Notes: generated by a model from the sequence alone, not told the origin. A stretch of DNA of 44,596 nucleotides from RPQJ01 sp963714645 (GCA_963714645.1 CAVQQX010000082.1:1-44596); one strand, 5' to 3'. Counted from the stretch's first letter, positions 1 to 10,409 are shown. Numbers and translations are program-made.

Positions 1-617
1 CATCGCCAATTGCTCGCCTCGAGCTTCGCCGCCGCCTTGCGCAGCGTCGGCTTGAAGTTCCGAACCCCAAAGCGGATCAGCGTGCTCTTCATCCGGTTGA
101 CGATGCGCGTGCGCTCGCCCACCAGGGTCTCATGCTCCCGGCTCGGCCGCTTGGCGTCTTCCTCGGCCAGCGTCGGAACCGCCGCCATGCTGCAATGCTT
201 CGCCTCCCCGCGCAGCCACCCCAGAAAGGCGCGCAGCAGCAGGCCGACATCCAGACGGTCGGTCTTCGCCCGCCGATGCTCGCGCGACACCGGGATGCTG
301 GTCGGATGGATCACATAAGCCTCGATGCCGCGCATCCCCAGCCACCGCGCCAGCCAGAACCCGTCCCGGCCCGCTTCATAAGCCACGCACAGGCGAGCGA
401 CAGGACGCCCGGCCCGGGCCGCCTCTTCGCGCCAACGATGCAACAGCTCCAGCAACGATTCCTCATCCGGATCGAGCTTCTTCAGCGGCTGACGATCAAC
501 ACCAGGCAGAATTGCCCCCACCAACCAGCTCTTCAGCCCCATCTCGATAACCGCAATCAGCGTGCTATCCTGGTTCAGGGCGGTGAGGGATCGGCTCAGG
601 TCATTTAATCTTGGCAT
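1..617 (-). CDS. IS110-family transposase, N-terminal part (runs off the left end)
   Basis: An open frame read on the minus strand from ATG at 617 to the window edge gives about 205 residues, starting MPRLNDLSRSL. It has the N-terminal half of an IS110 transposase (RuvC-like DEDD fold): VIEMGLKSWLVG near residue 25, then VAYEAGRDGFWLARWL, then the hallmark REHRRAKTDRLD near residue 130, then GERTRIVNRMK. IS110 enzymes catalyse recombination through a DEDD catalytic domain plus a C-terminal serine domain; the C-terminal domain lies outside the window. The first acidic position reads Glu (IEMG) where many relatives have Asp, which I believe is usual for this subgroup. No start alternative is needed, because the ATG is followed directly by a conserved frame. 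The element lies next to the broken end of truB. Confidence 0.9.
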   Translation of the reverse strand, partial: MPRLNDLSRSLTALNQDSTLIAVIEMGLKSWLVGAILPGVDRQPLKKLDPDEESLLELLHRWREEAARAGRPVARLCVAYEAGRDGFWLARWLGMRGIEAYVIHPTSIPVSREHRRAKTDRLDVGLLLRAFLGWLRGEAKHCSMAAVPTLAEEDAKRPSREHETLVGERTRIVNRMKSTLIRFGVRNFKPTLRKAAAKLEASNWR

Positions 618-777
618 GGGACGCGCTCCATCGGTTGGCTTTGCAGCACCAATGGTGCATCACCTCGCCGCCCGCCCCATAGCATCTCTCCCCCACTTCG
701 TGGGGGAGAGGAAAAAAAGCAGAGCGCCTCATGTCCTGGCAAAAGTTGGGGGAGGGGATAGTTGGTCAATAACGATC
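618..777 (-). other. Non-coding DNA upstream of the IS110 transposase; candidate bridge-RNA region
   Basis: This stretch has no coding potential of its own. The truB-derived frame runs through it only as low-complexity read-through. In the IS110 group, the non-coding left end upstream of the transposase is known to encode a structured bridge RNA that pairs with target and donor DNA. The position and length here are suitable. It contains a perfect 11-bp stem with a 3-nt loop (686-710), a short palindrome around 646-658 (GCACC-AAT-GGTGC), and the partly complementary TTGG/CCAA blocks at 634-651. The sequence does not show where the element ends, so the RNA assignment is inference. Confidence 0.35.
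686..710. repeat. Perfect inverted repeat (11-bp stem, 3-nt loop)
   Basis: CTCTCCCCCAC and its exact reverse complement are separated by TTC. The plus strand continues with an A-rich run (712-718), so neither strand has the U-tract after the stem that an intrinsic terminator needs. It may be a dispersed palindromic repeat or part of the IS110 non-coding RNA structure. Confidence 0.6.
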
Positions 778-951
778 TCACTCTGACGTGACGGTGTCGG
801 GCAGGGGCTGCTTGGCCCGGTGCTCGACCGCTTTCCGGCGAAAATCCTCGATCATGCGCTGCAGGGCGGCCTTGCTGCGGAGATGGACGATCTGCTTTTC
901 CGGATGCGCCTCGAGATAGGCGAGGATCCTGGGCCGGGTGCGCTTGCGTGA
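778..951 (-). pseudogene. Orphan C-terminal reading frame with no start, abutting the truB break
   Basis: In the frame shifted relative to truB, the minus strand encodes about 57 residues that look protein-like and end at TGA (780-778). Readable blocks are KRTRPRILAYLEAHPEKQ, VHLRSKAALQRMIEDFRR and KAVEHRAKQPLPDTVTSE. There is no start codon in the non-truB part; the frame enters directly from truB DNA. It therefore looks like the 3' end of an unrelated gene joined to truB by a deletion or rearrangement. I do not recognise the family. Helix-rich composition and position next to IS110 suggest mobile-element cargo, but that is inference. Confidence 0.4.
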
Positions 952-1614
952 CCATCGACGCGCCCTCGAACGGTTCGACCCAGGAACGACGCAGGCCCAC
1001 GAGGTGGCCCACCGTCCCCAGTCCCGCGGCCACCTCCTCGGCGAGGACGCGCACGTACGTCCCCTTGGAACAGGTCACGGCAAGCGCGAGAGTCGTGTCA
1101 TCCACGCGGTCGAGTTGCAACGACTCGATCGCGATCGGTCGCGCCGCGCGGTTCACGGTCTCGCCACGACGGGCGAGCTCGTAGAGTGGCCGTCCGTCGC
1201 GCTTGAGCGCCGAGTACATCGGCGGCACCTGCAGCCGCTCGCCCTGCAGCGAGGTCGCCACTCGACGGAGATCTCCACCGTCGAAGGACGGCACCGCCGC
1301 TACGCGCGATACCCGGCCTTCGCGGTCGCCCGTGTCGGTGGCGGCGCCGAGGCGCACGGTCGCGCGATAGGCCTTGCGACGACCGAGTAGCGCGCCACAC
1401 GCCTTGGTCGCCTGTCCGAAGCACAGCGGCAACATTCCGGTCGCCATCGGGTCCAGCGTGCCTGCATGGCCCGCCTTCCCGGCCTGCAGCGCGCGTCGCA
1501 CGCGCTGCAACGTCTGGTTCGACGACAGCCCCTCGGGCTTGTCGAGCAGCACGATGCCGTCCACCGTGCGCCAGCGCCTGCGCGCCGGCGCCGGGGTGCC
1601 CGCCTCCTCCGCCA

Positions 1615-2106
1615 TCACTTCGGGCCGCAGCCCCGGCCGTCGTGCGCCTGGGGCGCGTTCGCGTCATCTTCCGCGTCGTCGTCGCGGCTGTCGTAGTGCG
1701 AATCGTCGTGCGCGGCCGTCTCCTGCCCCGTGTCGTCCGCGACGTGGCGCGCGCGGTCGTCGCGGACGGCACGACCGATCAGCTGGTCGAGGCGGTTGCT
1801 GCGCTCGAGTTCCTCGTCCGGCGCGAAATGCAGGTGCGGGGCCACGCGCAACCGCAGCGCGCGCCCGAGCGGCCCGCGCAGGTAGCCTGCCGCCTCGTCC
1901 AGGATTTCACGCTGCAACTCGTCGTGGGAGTCGCCTGCGAGCAGCGTGTAGTTCGCCCAGATGTGCGTGAGGTCGGCCGAAACCTTCACGTGCGTGACGG
2001 TCATCGGCTTCAGGCGTGGATCGCGCACCTCGCGCAGCAGCATCTCCGACAGGGTGCGCTGCACCTGGTCGGCGATCCTGCGCGCGCGAGGCACCTCGCG
2101 GGGCAT
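1615..2106 (-). CDS. rbfA: 30S ribosome-binding factor A
   Basis: RbfA is a KH-fold protein that binds the 30S subunit near the 5' helix of 16S rRNA. It assists late maturation and cold adaptation. The 163-aa product opens with the typical PRARRIADQVQRTLSEML and contains REVRDPRLKPMTVTHVKVSADL and LRGPLGRALRLRVAPHLHF, the conserved core. The C-terminal third after about residue 125 is Asp/His-rich (DDSHYDSRDDDAEDD) and is not part of the KH fold; it makes this protein longer than the E. coli one (133 aa). The gene starts 4 bp after infB and its stop overlaps truB, so the three are translationally linked. Confidence 0.95.
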   Translation of the reverse strand: MPREVPRARRIADQVQRTLSEMLLREVRDPRLKPMTVTHVKVSADLTHIWANYTLLAGDSHDELQREILDEAAGYLRGPLGRALRLRVAPHLHFAPDEELERSNRLDQLIGRAVRDDRARHVADDTGQETAAHDDSHYDSRDDDAEDDANAPQAHDGRGCGPK

Positions 2107-2110
2107 CGTC

Positions 2111-4654
<2,544 letters not shown>

Positions 4655-4670
4655 GTCGTCAGACCTCCGC

Positions 4671-6179
4671 TCACGCCTGCTGGCCCTGCGGCTGCTCGAA
4701 CCAGTGCTTGCGCGCGGCGAGGATCAGCTCGCCCGCGCGCTTCTCGTCGAGGTTCGGGATCTCGACCAGGTCGTCGACCGCCTGCTCCGCGAGATCCTCG
4801 CGGGTGACGATGCCGTGGCGCGCGAGTTCCGCCGCCAGCGCCTGGTCCATGCCGTCGACCTCGAGCAAGTCGGCGGCAGGAGCCGCCTTCTCGATCGTCT
4901 CCTCGCTCGCGATCGCCTGCGTGAGCAGCACGTCGCGCGCGCGATTGCGCAGTTCCTGCACGATTTCCTCGTCGAACTCCTCGATGGCCGCGATCTCGGA
5001 CTGCGGCACGTAGGCGAGCTCCTCGATGCTCGAGAAGCCTTCCTGCACCAGGATCGCCGCGACGTCCTCGTCGACGTCGAGCTGCTGCATGAACAGTTCG
5101 CGCAGACTCTTCTGCTCGGACTCGCTTTTCTCCTCGGCGGCCTGCTCGCTCATGATGTTGAGCTTCCAGCCGGTCAGCTCGGAGGCGAGGCGGATGTTCT
5201 GGCCGCCGCGCCCGATCGCCTGCGACAGCTTCTCCTCGGCCACGGCGATGTCCATGGAATGCGACTCCTCGTCGACGACGATCGAGCTCACCTCGGCCGG
5301 CTGCATCGCGTTGATCACGAACTGCGCCGGGTTGTCGTCGTACGGGATGATGTCCACGCGCTCGCCCGCGATCTCGTTCGAGACCGCCTGCACGCGCGAG
5401 CCGCGCATGCCGACGCAGGCACCGACCGGGTCGATGCGCGGGTCGTTCGAACGCACGGCGATCTTGGCGCGCGCGCCCGAATCGCGCGCCGCGCCGAGGA
5501 TGTTGATGAGGCCCTGGCCCACTTCCGGCACCTCGAGCTTGAACAGCTCGATCAGGAAGTCGGGTGCGGTGCGGCTCAGGAACAGCTGCGGGCCGCGCGG
5601 CTCGGAACGCACGTCCTTGAGGAAGGCCTTGATGCGGTCCTGCGCACGGACGGGTTCGCGCGGGATCATCTGGTCGCGCGGGATGAAACCCTCGGCATTG
5701 CCGCCGAGGTCGACGAAGATCCCGTTGCGGTCCACCCTCTTGACCAGGCCCGAGACGAGGGTGCCGACGCGGCCCTTGTACTGCTCGACCACCTGCGCAC
5801 GCTCGGCCTCGCGCACCTTCTGCACGATGACCTGCTTGGCCGTCTGCGCCGCGATGCGGCCGAATGCGACGGACTCGAGCGGAACCTCGACGAAGCCGCC
5901 GGGCTCCGCGTCCTGCGAGACGTCGAGCGCGTCCTCGAGGCGCAGTTCCTTGTCCGGGAACTCGAGCTCGGTCGAGTCGTCGGCGAACACCTTCCAGCGG
6001 CGGAACGTGTCGTAGTCGCCGGTCTTGCGGTTGATCGCGACGCGGACGTCGATCTCCTCGCCGTACTTCTTGCGCGTGGCGGACGCGAGCGCTGCCTCGA
6101 GCGCCTCGAAGATGATGTCCTTCTCGACGCCCTTCTCGTTCGAGACGGCGTCCACGACCATCAGGATCTCTTTGTTCAT
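4671..6179 (-). CDS. nusA: Transcription termination/antitermination protein NusA
   Basis: NusA binds RNA polymerase and nascent RNA and controls pausing, intrinsic and Rho termination, and rRNA antitermination. The 502-aa length matches the E. coli protein (495). The domains appear in order. The N-terminal polymerase-binding domain starts MNKEILMVVDAVSNEKGV. An S1 domain follows (about 135-200, GRVGTLVSGLVKRVDRNGIFV). Then come KH1 and KH2 (about 230-350, including VGACVGMRGSRVQAVSNEI and AIGRGGQNIRLASELTGW). Two C-terminal acidic repeats complete it (about 360-495), as in proteobacteria that use AR2 for alpha-CTD contact. It lies 29 bp downstream of rimP. NusA is known to autoregulate this operon in E. 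coli, which fits the hairpins in the rimP leader. Confidence 0.98.
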   Translation of the reverse strand: MNKEILMVVDAVSNEKGVEKDIIFEALEAALASATRKKYGEEIDVRVAINRKTGDYDTFRRWKVFADDSTELEFPDKELRLEDALDVSQDAEPGGFVEVPLESVAFGRIAAQTAKQVIVQKVREAERAQVVEQYKGRVGTLVSGLVKRVDRNGIFVDLGGNAEGFIPRDQMIPREPVRAQDRIKAFLKDVRSEPRGPQLFLSRTAPDFLIELFKLEVPEVGQGLINILGAARDSGARAKIAVRSNDPRIDPVGACVGMRGSRVQAVSNEIAGERVDIIPYDDNPAQFVINAMQPAEVSSIVVDEESHSMDIAVAEEKLSQAIGRGGQNIRLASELTGWKLNIMSEQAAEEKSESEQKSLRELFMQQLDVDEDVAAILVQEGFSSIEELAYVPQSEIAAIEEFDEEIVQELRNRARDVLLTQAIASEETIEKAAPAADLLEVDGMDQALAAELARHGIVTREDLAEQAVDDLVEIPNLDEKRAGELILAARKHWFEQPQGQQA

Positions 6180-6208
6180 ATCGCTCGTCGTCCTCGTTCC
6201 CGCGCCGC

Positions 6209-6670
6209 TCAGAAGTCCGGCGCGAGGTGTGCCTTGCGTATTCCCGCGATGGGCAACCGGTGCGTCCGGCCGTCCACCTCGACATCGATCGTCGTCCCGC
6301 CTGCCGCCACGAGCCGGCCCTTGAACCGGCGCCGCTCGTCGACCACGTGCACCATCTCCACGAACACGTTCTCGCCCGCGTAAGGTGCGAAGTGCTGCGC
6401 CGTGCGCAGCGGCCGTTCGATTCCCGGCGACGACACTTCGAGCGTGTAGTTGCCCGGGACCGGGTCTGCCGCGTCGAGCACCTCGCTGGTCGCCCGGCTC
6501 ACACGCTCACAGTCCTCGACGGTGATGCGCCCGTCGTGCGCCGGCGTGTCGAGGTACAAGCGCAGCAGCGCGTTGCCGCGCCCCGGCAGGTACTCGAGCT
6601 CCCAGAGCTCGTAACCCAGCCCCGCGACCACCGGCTCCAGCAGCGTCGTGAGCGTGTCCCTGATCAGCAT
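6209..6670 (-). CDS. rimP: Ribosome maturation factor RimP
   Basis: RimP is needed for maturation of the 30S subunit, around assembly of S19 and neighbours. The 153-aa product starts MLIRDTLTTLLEPVVAGLGY and shows the family motifs LWELEYLPGRG, LLRLYLD, ITVEDCERVSRATSEVLDA and the signature YTLEVSSPGIERPL. A Sm-like C-terminal barrel follows. The ATG at 6670 is preferred over upstream in-frame codons because homology begins there, and because the preceding DNA is a terminator hairpin. The start lies only about 13 nt after the U-tract of that hairpin and has no clear Shine-Dalgarno sequence, so translation may depend on how the leader folds. Confidence 0.95.
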   Translation of the reverse strand: MLIRDTLTTLLEPVVAGLGYELWELEYLPGRGNALLRLYLDTPAHDGRITVEDCERVSRATSEVLDAADPVPGNYTLEVSSPGIERPLRTAQHFAPYAGENVFVEMVHVVDERRRFKGRLVAAGGTTIDVEVDGRTHRLPIAGIRKAHLAPDF

Positions 6671-6682
6671 CGTCGCGACCCG

Positions 6683-6710
6683 AAAACAAAAATGGGCCCC
6701 GCGGCCCATT
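6683..6710 (-). terminator. Terminator-like hairpin T2 directly upstream of rimP
   Basis: On the minus strand an 8-bp stem (AATGGGCC / GGCCCATT, 4-nt loop, 6691-6710) is followed by TTTTTGTTTT. It has the form of an intrinsic terminator but lies in the leader of rimP, 13 nt before the start codon. It is therefore a candidate attenuator for the whole operon. Confidence 0.75.
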
Positions 6711-6776
6711 CTTCTCGTCCCCTGGAGCCGGTGCGCCGCCGGTGGCAGCGACCACCGCCGGCCGGACCGACGCCCC

Positions 6777-6802
6777 AAAAGAAAAATCCCCGCATGCGGG
6801 GA
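6777..6802 (-). terminator. Terminator-like hairpin T1 in the rimP leader
   Basis: On the minus strand a perfect 16-bp palindrome (TCCCCGCATGCGGGGA, 6787-6802) is followed by TTTTTCTTTT. Like T2 it is preceded by GAGAAG, so the two hairpins share a layout: GAGAAG, GC-rich stem, T5-N-T4. It could end transcription from upstream, act as an attenuator, or both. Confidence 0.75.
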
Positions 6803-6910
6803 CTTCTCTGGCGAATCTCCCGCCGTTCCCGCGAGCGCCGCGTGGAGCCTGCCGGACCGGCCAAGTGCCTGTCCCGCCTCGGTTTGAAGCTGGACGGACT
6901 CGGGTCGCGG

Positions 6911-6918
6911 ATTCTATA
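6911..6918 (-). promoter_or_regulatory. Possible -10 element for the rimP operon
   Basis: TATAGAAT on the minus strand is the best -10-like sequence between the aminotransferase gene and rimP. No good -35 is visible at 16-18 bp. If it is used, the transcript has a leader of about 235 nt containing both hairpins. Confidence 0.25.
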
Positions 6919-6997
6919 GGAAGACCGGGCGGTTGGGCTAGTCGGAGCCGCAGGCGGCAAGCCCGCCTCGGCGCACCGGCCGGACGGTGCCGGCACG

Positions 6998-8191
6998 TCA
7001 GCGACCGAGCACGGCCGCGACGGCGTCCGCTACGTAGTCGACGTTGGCGTCGCTCACGCCGGCCACGTTGATGCGCCCGTCGGGCGGCGTGTAGACATGG
7101 TGCACGTCCCGCAGGCGCGCGATCTGCGCCGGGTCGAGGCCCAGCAACGAGAACATGCCCCGCTGCCGCGTCAGCCAGCCGAAGTCGGACTGGGGCAGGC
7201 GCTCCGCGAGCTTGCCCGCCAGCAGGGTACGCAGCGACTTCATGCGCACCACCATCCGCGCGACTTCCGCGATCCACCCGCCGCGCAGGTCGGGCTCGGC
7301 AAGCACCCTTGCGGCGACCGCCGCCCCGTGGTCGGGCGGCATCGAGTACATGCGCCGGGCGAGCCGCGCCTGGTGGGTCGCGACTGCCGCCGCCGCCGAC
7401 TCGTTGCGCGAGATGACGGCCAGGGCCCCGGCTCGCTCGCGGTACAGGCCGAAGTTCTTCGAGCACGAGATCGCCACCAGCATCTCCGGCACGCGCGCGG
7501 CGAGCGTCCGCAGCCCGACGACGTCGGTCTCCAGGTCGTCGCCGAAGCCCTGATAGGCCACGTCGACGAACGGCAGCAGGCCTCGGCGCTCGACCGTCTC
7601 GGCGACCGCCGTCCACTGCGCGGGACTGAGGTCTGCGCCCGTCGGGTTGTGGCAGCAGCCGTGCAGCAGCACCACTTCACCAGCGGGCAGCCGGCCGATC
7701 GTCTCGATCATCGCATCGAACAGCAGGGTGCGACGCGCCGGGTCGTAATACGGGTAGCGGACCAGCCTGAGCCCCGAGCTCCCCAGCAGCGGCTCGTGGT
7801 TGGCCCAGGTCGGGTCGCTGACGTGGATGACGGCATCCGCCCGCGCCACGCGCAGCAACTCCGCGCCGACCCGCAATGCTCCACAACCGCCGACCGTCTG
7901 GATCGTCGCCGTCCGCGGCTTGAGTCCCTCGGCCAGCGGGCCCAGGGCGAGGCCGACGATGCGCTCGTTGAATTCGAGGTTGCCGGCGGGGCCGACGTAG
8001 GTCTTGGTCGACTGTGACTCGAGCACGCGCCGCTCGGCTTCGCGCACGGCGGCCGGAACGGGCGTGATCCCGTCGACGTCGCGGTAGACACCGACGCCGA
8101 GGTCGACCTTCGACGGATGCGTGTCGCGGCGGAAAGCCGCCGTGACGCCGAGGATGGGATCGGGCGGAAGCCGGTCGAGCGTGTCGAACAT
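6998..8191 (-). CDS. Aspartate/aromatic amino acid aminotransferase (AspC/TyrB type)
   Basis: This is a PLP-dependent class-I aminotransferase of 397 aa, similar in length to E. coli AspC and TyrB. It starts MFDTLDRLPPDPILGVTAAF (ATG 8191). Family motifs are KVDLGVGVYRD, TQTVGG-like TIQTVGGCGALR, the substrate/PLP motif HGCCHNPTGAD, FVDVAYQGFGDD, and the PLP lysine in ISCSKNFGLYRERAG. The C-terminus has the Arg-containing RINVAGV. Sequence alone does not separate aspartate from aromatic preference. Its place directly downstream of hppD-hmgA-fahA on the same strand (89-bp gap) suggests it supplies 4-hydroxyphenylpyruvate from tyrosine; that is inference. Confidence 0.92.
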   Translation of the reverse strand: MFDTLDRLPPDPILGVTAAFRRDTHPSKVDLGVGVYRDVDGITPVPAAVREAERRVLESQSTKTYVGPAGNLEFNERIVGLALGPLAEGLKPRTATIQTVGGCGALRVGAELLRVARADAVIHVSDPTWANHEPLLGSSGLRLVRYPYYDPARRTLLFDAMIETIGRLPAGEVVLLHGCCHNPTGADLSPAQWTAVAETVERRGLLPFVDVAYQGFGDDLETDVVGLRTLAARVPEMLVAISCSKNFGLYRERAGALAVISRNESAAAAVATHQARLARRMYSMPPDHGAAVAARVLAEPDLRGGWIAEVARMVVRMKSLRTLLAGKLAERLPQSDFGWLTRQRGMFSLLGLDPAQIARLRDVHHVYTPPDGRINVAGVSDANVDYVADAVAAVLGR

Positions 8192-8280
8192 CACGGTGGG
8201 GACTGCCTCGGACGAAGATTCGTGCCCATGATGCCACCGCCCCTCCGGATGCGGGGACGCGTCATGGCACTGGTGCTCGT

Positions 8281-9273
8281 TCAACGAGGGGGCAGCGCCT
8301 GCACGACCTTCTGGTCGATCGCGCCGAAGATGCTCGCGCCCGCAGGGTCCAGCATTTCGATGCGAACACGATCGCCGAAGGCCAGGAAACCGGTGGACGG
8401 CTTGCCGTGCTCGATCGTCTCGAGCGCGCGCCGCTCCGCGAGACAGGCCGAACCCCGCGTCCTGTCGTAGTTCGAAACCGTCCCGGAACCCACGATGGTG
8501 CCGGCCCCGAGCCGGCGGGTCTTGGTCAGGTGGGCAATGAGCTGGGCGAAATCGAACGTCATGTCGACGCCGGCTTCCGGTCGTCCGAGCAGGGAGCCGT
8601 TGATGTGCGACACCAGCGGCAGGTTCACGCGCGCGTCGCGCCAGGCGTCGCCCAGCTCGTCCGGAGTCACGGCGCAAGGCGAGAAGGCCGTCGCGGGTTT
8701 CGACTGGTAGAAGCCGAAGCCCTTGGCGAGTTCCGCGGGGATCAGGTTCCGCAGCGACCAGTCGTTGACCAGCATCAGCAGGCGGATGTGCCCCAATGCG
8801 GCACGCTCGCCGGTCTGCATGGGCACGTCGTCGGTGATCACCGCGATTTCCGCCTCCAGGTCGATGCCGAAGTCCTCGCTCGCGCAAGGCACGTCGTCCA
8901 TGGGACCCAGCAGGTCGTCGGATCCGCCCTGGTAGACCAGCGGATCGGTCCAGAAGCTCGGCGGCATCTCGGCGTTGCGCGCCTTGCGCACCAGCTCCAC
9001 GTGGTTGACGTACGCCGAGCCGTCGACCCAGTGATGGGCGCGCGGCAGCGGCGCCATGGCCTGCGCCGGGTCGAACGGCTCGATGCCGTCGGCGCGACCG
9101 GAGTCGAGTTCGCGTGCGAGCGCCGCGAGTCGCGGCGCCGTGCGCGCCCAGTCGTCGAGCGCGCCCTGCAGCGTGCGCGCAATGCCCGCCGCCGTCACCG
9201 CAAGCGTCAGCCCGCGGCTCACGACGACGAGGCGTCCGTCGCGCGTGCCGTCGCGCAGCGTCGCGAGCTTCAC
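8281..9273 (-). CDS. Fumarylacetoacetate hydrolase (short proteobacterial type)
   Basis: This FAH-family protein of 330 aa cleaves fumarylacetoacetate to fumarate and acetoacetate, the last step of tyrosine breakdown. Start is GTG at 9273, overlapping the hmgA stop (GTGA). The N-terminal segment runs KLATLRDGTRDGRLVVVSR. Then come PLPRAHHWVDGSAYVNHV, the acidic metal-binding region DFGIDLEAEIAVITDD, LVNDWSLRN, and a C-terminal GSGTVSNYD / FGDRVRIEMLD. It is shorter than the classic eukaryote-like FAH of about 420 aa and matches the form found in Xanthomonas relatives. Translational overlap with hmgA supports the assignment. Confidence 0.92.
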   Translation of the reverse strand: MKLATLRDGTRDGRLVVVSRGLTLAVTAAGIARTLQGALDDWARTAPRLAALARELDSGRADGIEPFDPAQAMAPLPRAHHWVDGSAYVNHVELVRKARNAEMPPSFWTDPLVYQGGSDDLLGPMDDVPCASEDFGIDLEAEIAVITDDVPMQTGERAALGHIRLLMLVNDWSLRNLIPAELAKGFGFYQSKPATAFSPCAVTPDELGDAWRDARVNLPLVSHINGSLLGRPEAGVDMTFDFAQLIAHLTKTRRLGAGTIVGSGTVSNYDRTRGSACLAERRALETIEHGKPSTGFLAFGDRVRIEMLDPAGASIFGAIDQKVVQALPPR

Positions 9274-10403
9274 GGGCCGGAGCCTTTCCAGCTGTCGACG
9301 TAGCCGGCCCACTCGACCGCGCCGGCAGCGTCGGTGACGTCGAGCGGATCCCGCGCGTCCACCATGACCGCGTATTCGTCGGTCGCGAGCTTCGACTGCT
9401 CGAACATGCGCGCGAGCGCCTTGGGATGGGGACCGTGGGTGAAGCCGCCCGGGTGGAAGGTCAGCATGCCGGCGTGGATGTTGTCGCGGCTGAAGAAATC
9501 GCCCGCGTGGTAGAACAGGACCTCGTCGTAGTCGTCGTTGTTGTGGAAGAACGGCACCTTGATGGCCTTCGGGTCCGTCTCGAAGGGCCGCGGTGCAAAC
9601 GTGCAGACCACGAAGCGCGTCGACAGGAACGTCGTGTGCGCGGACGGCGGCAGGTGGTAGCGGTGGCTCATGAGCGGGCGCAGGTCGCGCACGTTCAGTC
9701 GCACCGGGGCGAGCTCGCCATGCCAGCCGATGGCATCGAGCGGATTGAACGGGAACGTGATGCGGGAGATCGCGCCGCGCCGCTTCACCTCGACCTGCCA
9801 CTCGCGCGTTTCGGACTGCTGCGCGAGGAACGCCTCGTCGATGCGCGGCGTGTCGAGGATCGCCGGATCGAAGATCGCGTGGGGGCCGACGAGGCCCCGG
9901 TCGGGGAGCTCGTAGCTCGCGTTGCTCGACTCGATCATGAGCACGTCGAGCGGCGCCACGGTCTCGAGGCGCCACATGGTGCCGCGGGGCAGCATGAGGT
10001 AATCGCCGGCCGCCACGCTGAGGTGACCGAAGTCGCAATGGAGCTCGGCGGCGCCACGATGCACGAACAGGAGATCGTCGCCGTCGGCATTGCGCGCGAG
10101 TGCCTCCATCGAGCGCGGCAGGCGCCAGAAGCGGATGCGGCACGCGGCGTTGACGAGCACCTCCGCGGCGGACCACGGGCAAGTCCCGGACTCGGGGAGT
10201 CGCGCGAGGTCGAGCGCCCGTGGCCGCAGCGGGCCCTCGAAATTCGACCAGCCGGTGGGCGGGTGGCGGTGATGGAAGAACGCGGCCGGGCCGAAGAAAC
10301 CCTCCTTGCTCATCTCGCGCTCGAACGTGCCTTCGGGCAGGTCGCAGTGCGCCTGGCGCGAGGCGGTGCCTTCGACGCGTGACACGGGGATGAATCGCTT
10401 CAT
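9270..10403 (-). CDS. hmgA: Homogentisate 1,2-dioxygenase
   Basis: This non-haem Fe(II) dioxygenase opens the ring of homogentisate to maleylacetoacetate. The 377-aa product is a cupin-type HmgA. It has FFHHRHPPTGWSNFEGPLRP near the N-terminus and HRGAAELHCDFGHLSVAAGDYLMLPRGT in two cupin strands. The metal-site region near the C-terminus reads VPFFHNNDDYDEVLFYHAGDF then HPGGFTHGPHPKA, containing the His and Glu ligands. It lies 6 bp after hppD and overlaps fahA by 4 bp. Confidence 0.95.
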   Translation of the reverse strand: MKRFIPVSRVEGTASRQAHCDLPEGTFEREMSKEGFFGPAAFFHHRHPPTGWSNFEGPLRPRALDLARLPESGTCPWSAAEVLVNAACRIRFWRLPRSMEALARNADGDDLLFVHRGAAELHCDFGHLSVAAGDYLMLPRGTMWRLETVAPLDVLMIESSNASYELPDRGLVGPHAIFDPAILDTPRIDEAFLAQQSETREWQVEVKRRGAISRITFPFNPLDAIGWHGELAPVRLNVRDLRPLMSHRYHLPPSAHTTFLSTRFVVCTFAPRPFETDPKAIKVPFFHNNDDYDEVLFYHAGDFFSRDNIHAGMLTFHPGGFTHGPHPKALARMFEQSKLATDEYAVMVDARDPLDVTDAAGAVEWAGYVDSWKGSGP

Positions 10404-10409
10404 GGCTGC

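Larger units (their letters stand above)
605..1615 (-). pseudogene. truB: tRNA pseudouridine-55 synthase TruB, 3'-truncated and fused to foreign sequence
   Basis: TruB makes pseudouridine 55 in the T-loop of tRNAs. The N-terminal part is a good TruB: VDGIVLLDKPEGLSSN, the catalytic-Asp motif AGHAGTLDPMATGMLP (Asp near residue 55), MYSALKRDGRPLYELAR and CSKGTYVRVLAEE. Family similarity stops sharply after EPFEGASMVT at position 947. In E. coli TruB the following region (TLEHL onward, plus the C-terminal PUA-like domain, about 90 residues) is required for the normal length of about 314 aa. Here the frame instead continues through unrelated DNA to a stop at 605, giving a chimera of about 336 aa. 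ATG at 1615 overlaps the rbfA stop (TGATG); a GTG at 1618 is also possible. The usual downstream neighbours rpsO and pnp are absent. The protein is probably non-functional or impaired. Confidence 0.85.

Noticed and set aside
686..710. Hairpin near IS110 as an intrinsic terminator
   Set aside because: The homopolymer run is A on the plus strand after the stem, and T only before the stem on the minus strand, so neither direction has the required U-tract.
6972..6990. GC-rich inverted repeat after the aminotransferase gene as its terminator
   Set aside because: GCACCG/CGGTGC can pair but has no following T-run. T1 at 6777-6802 is a better transcript end, so I did not list it.
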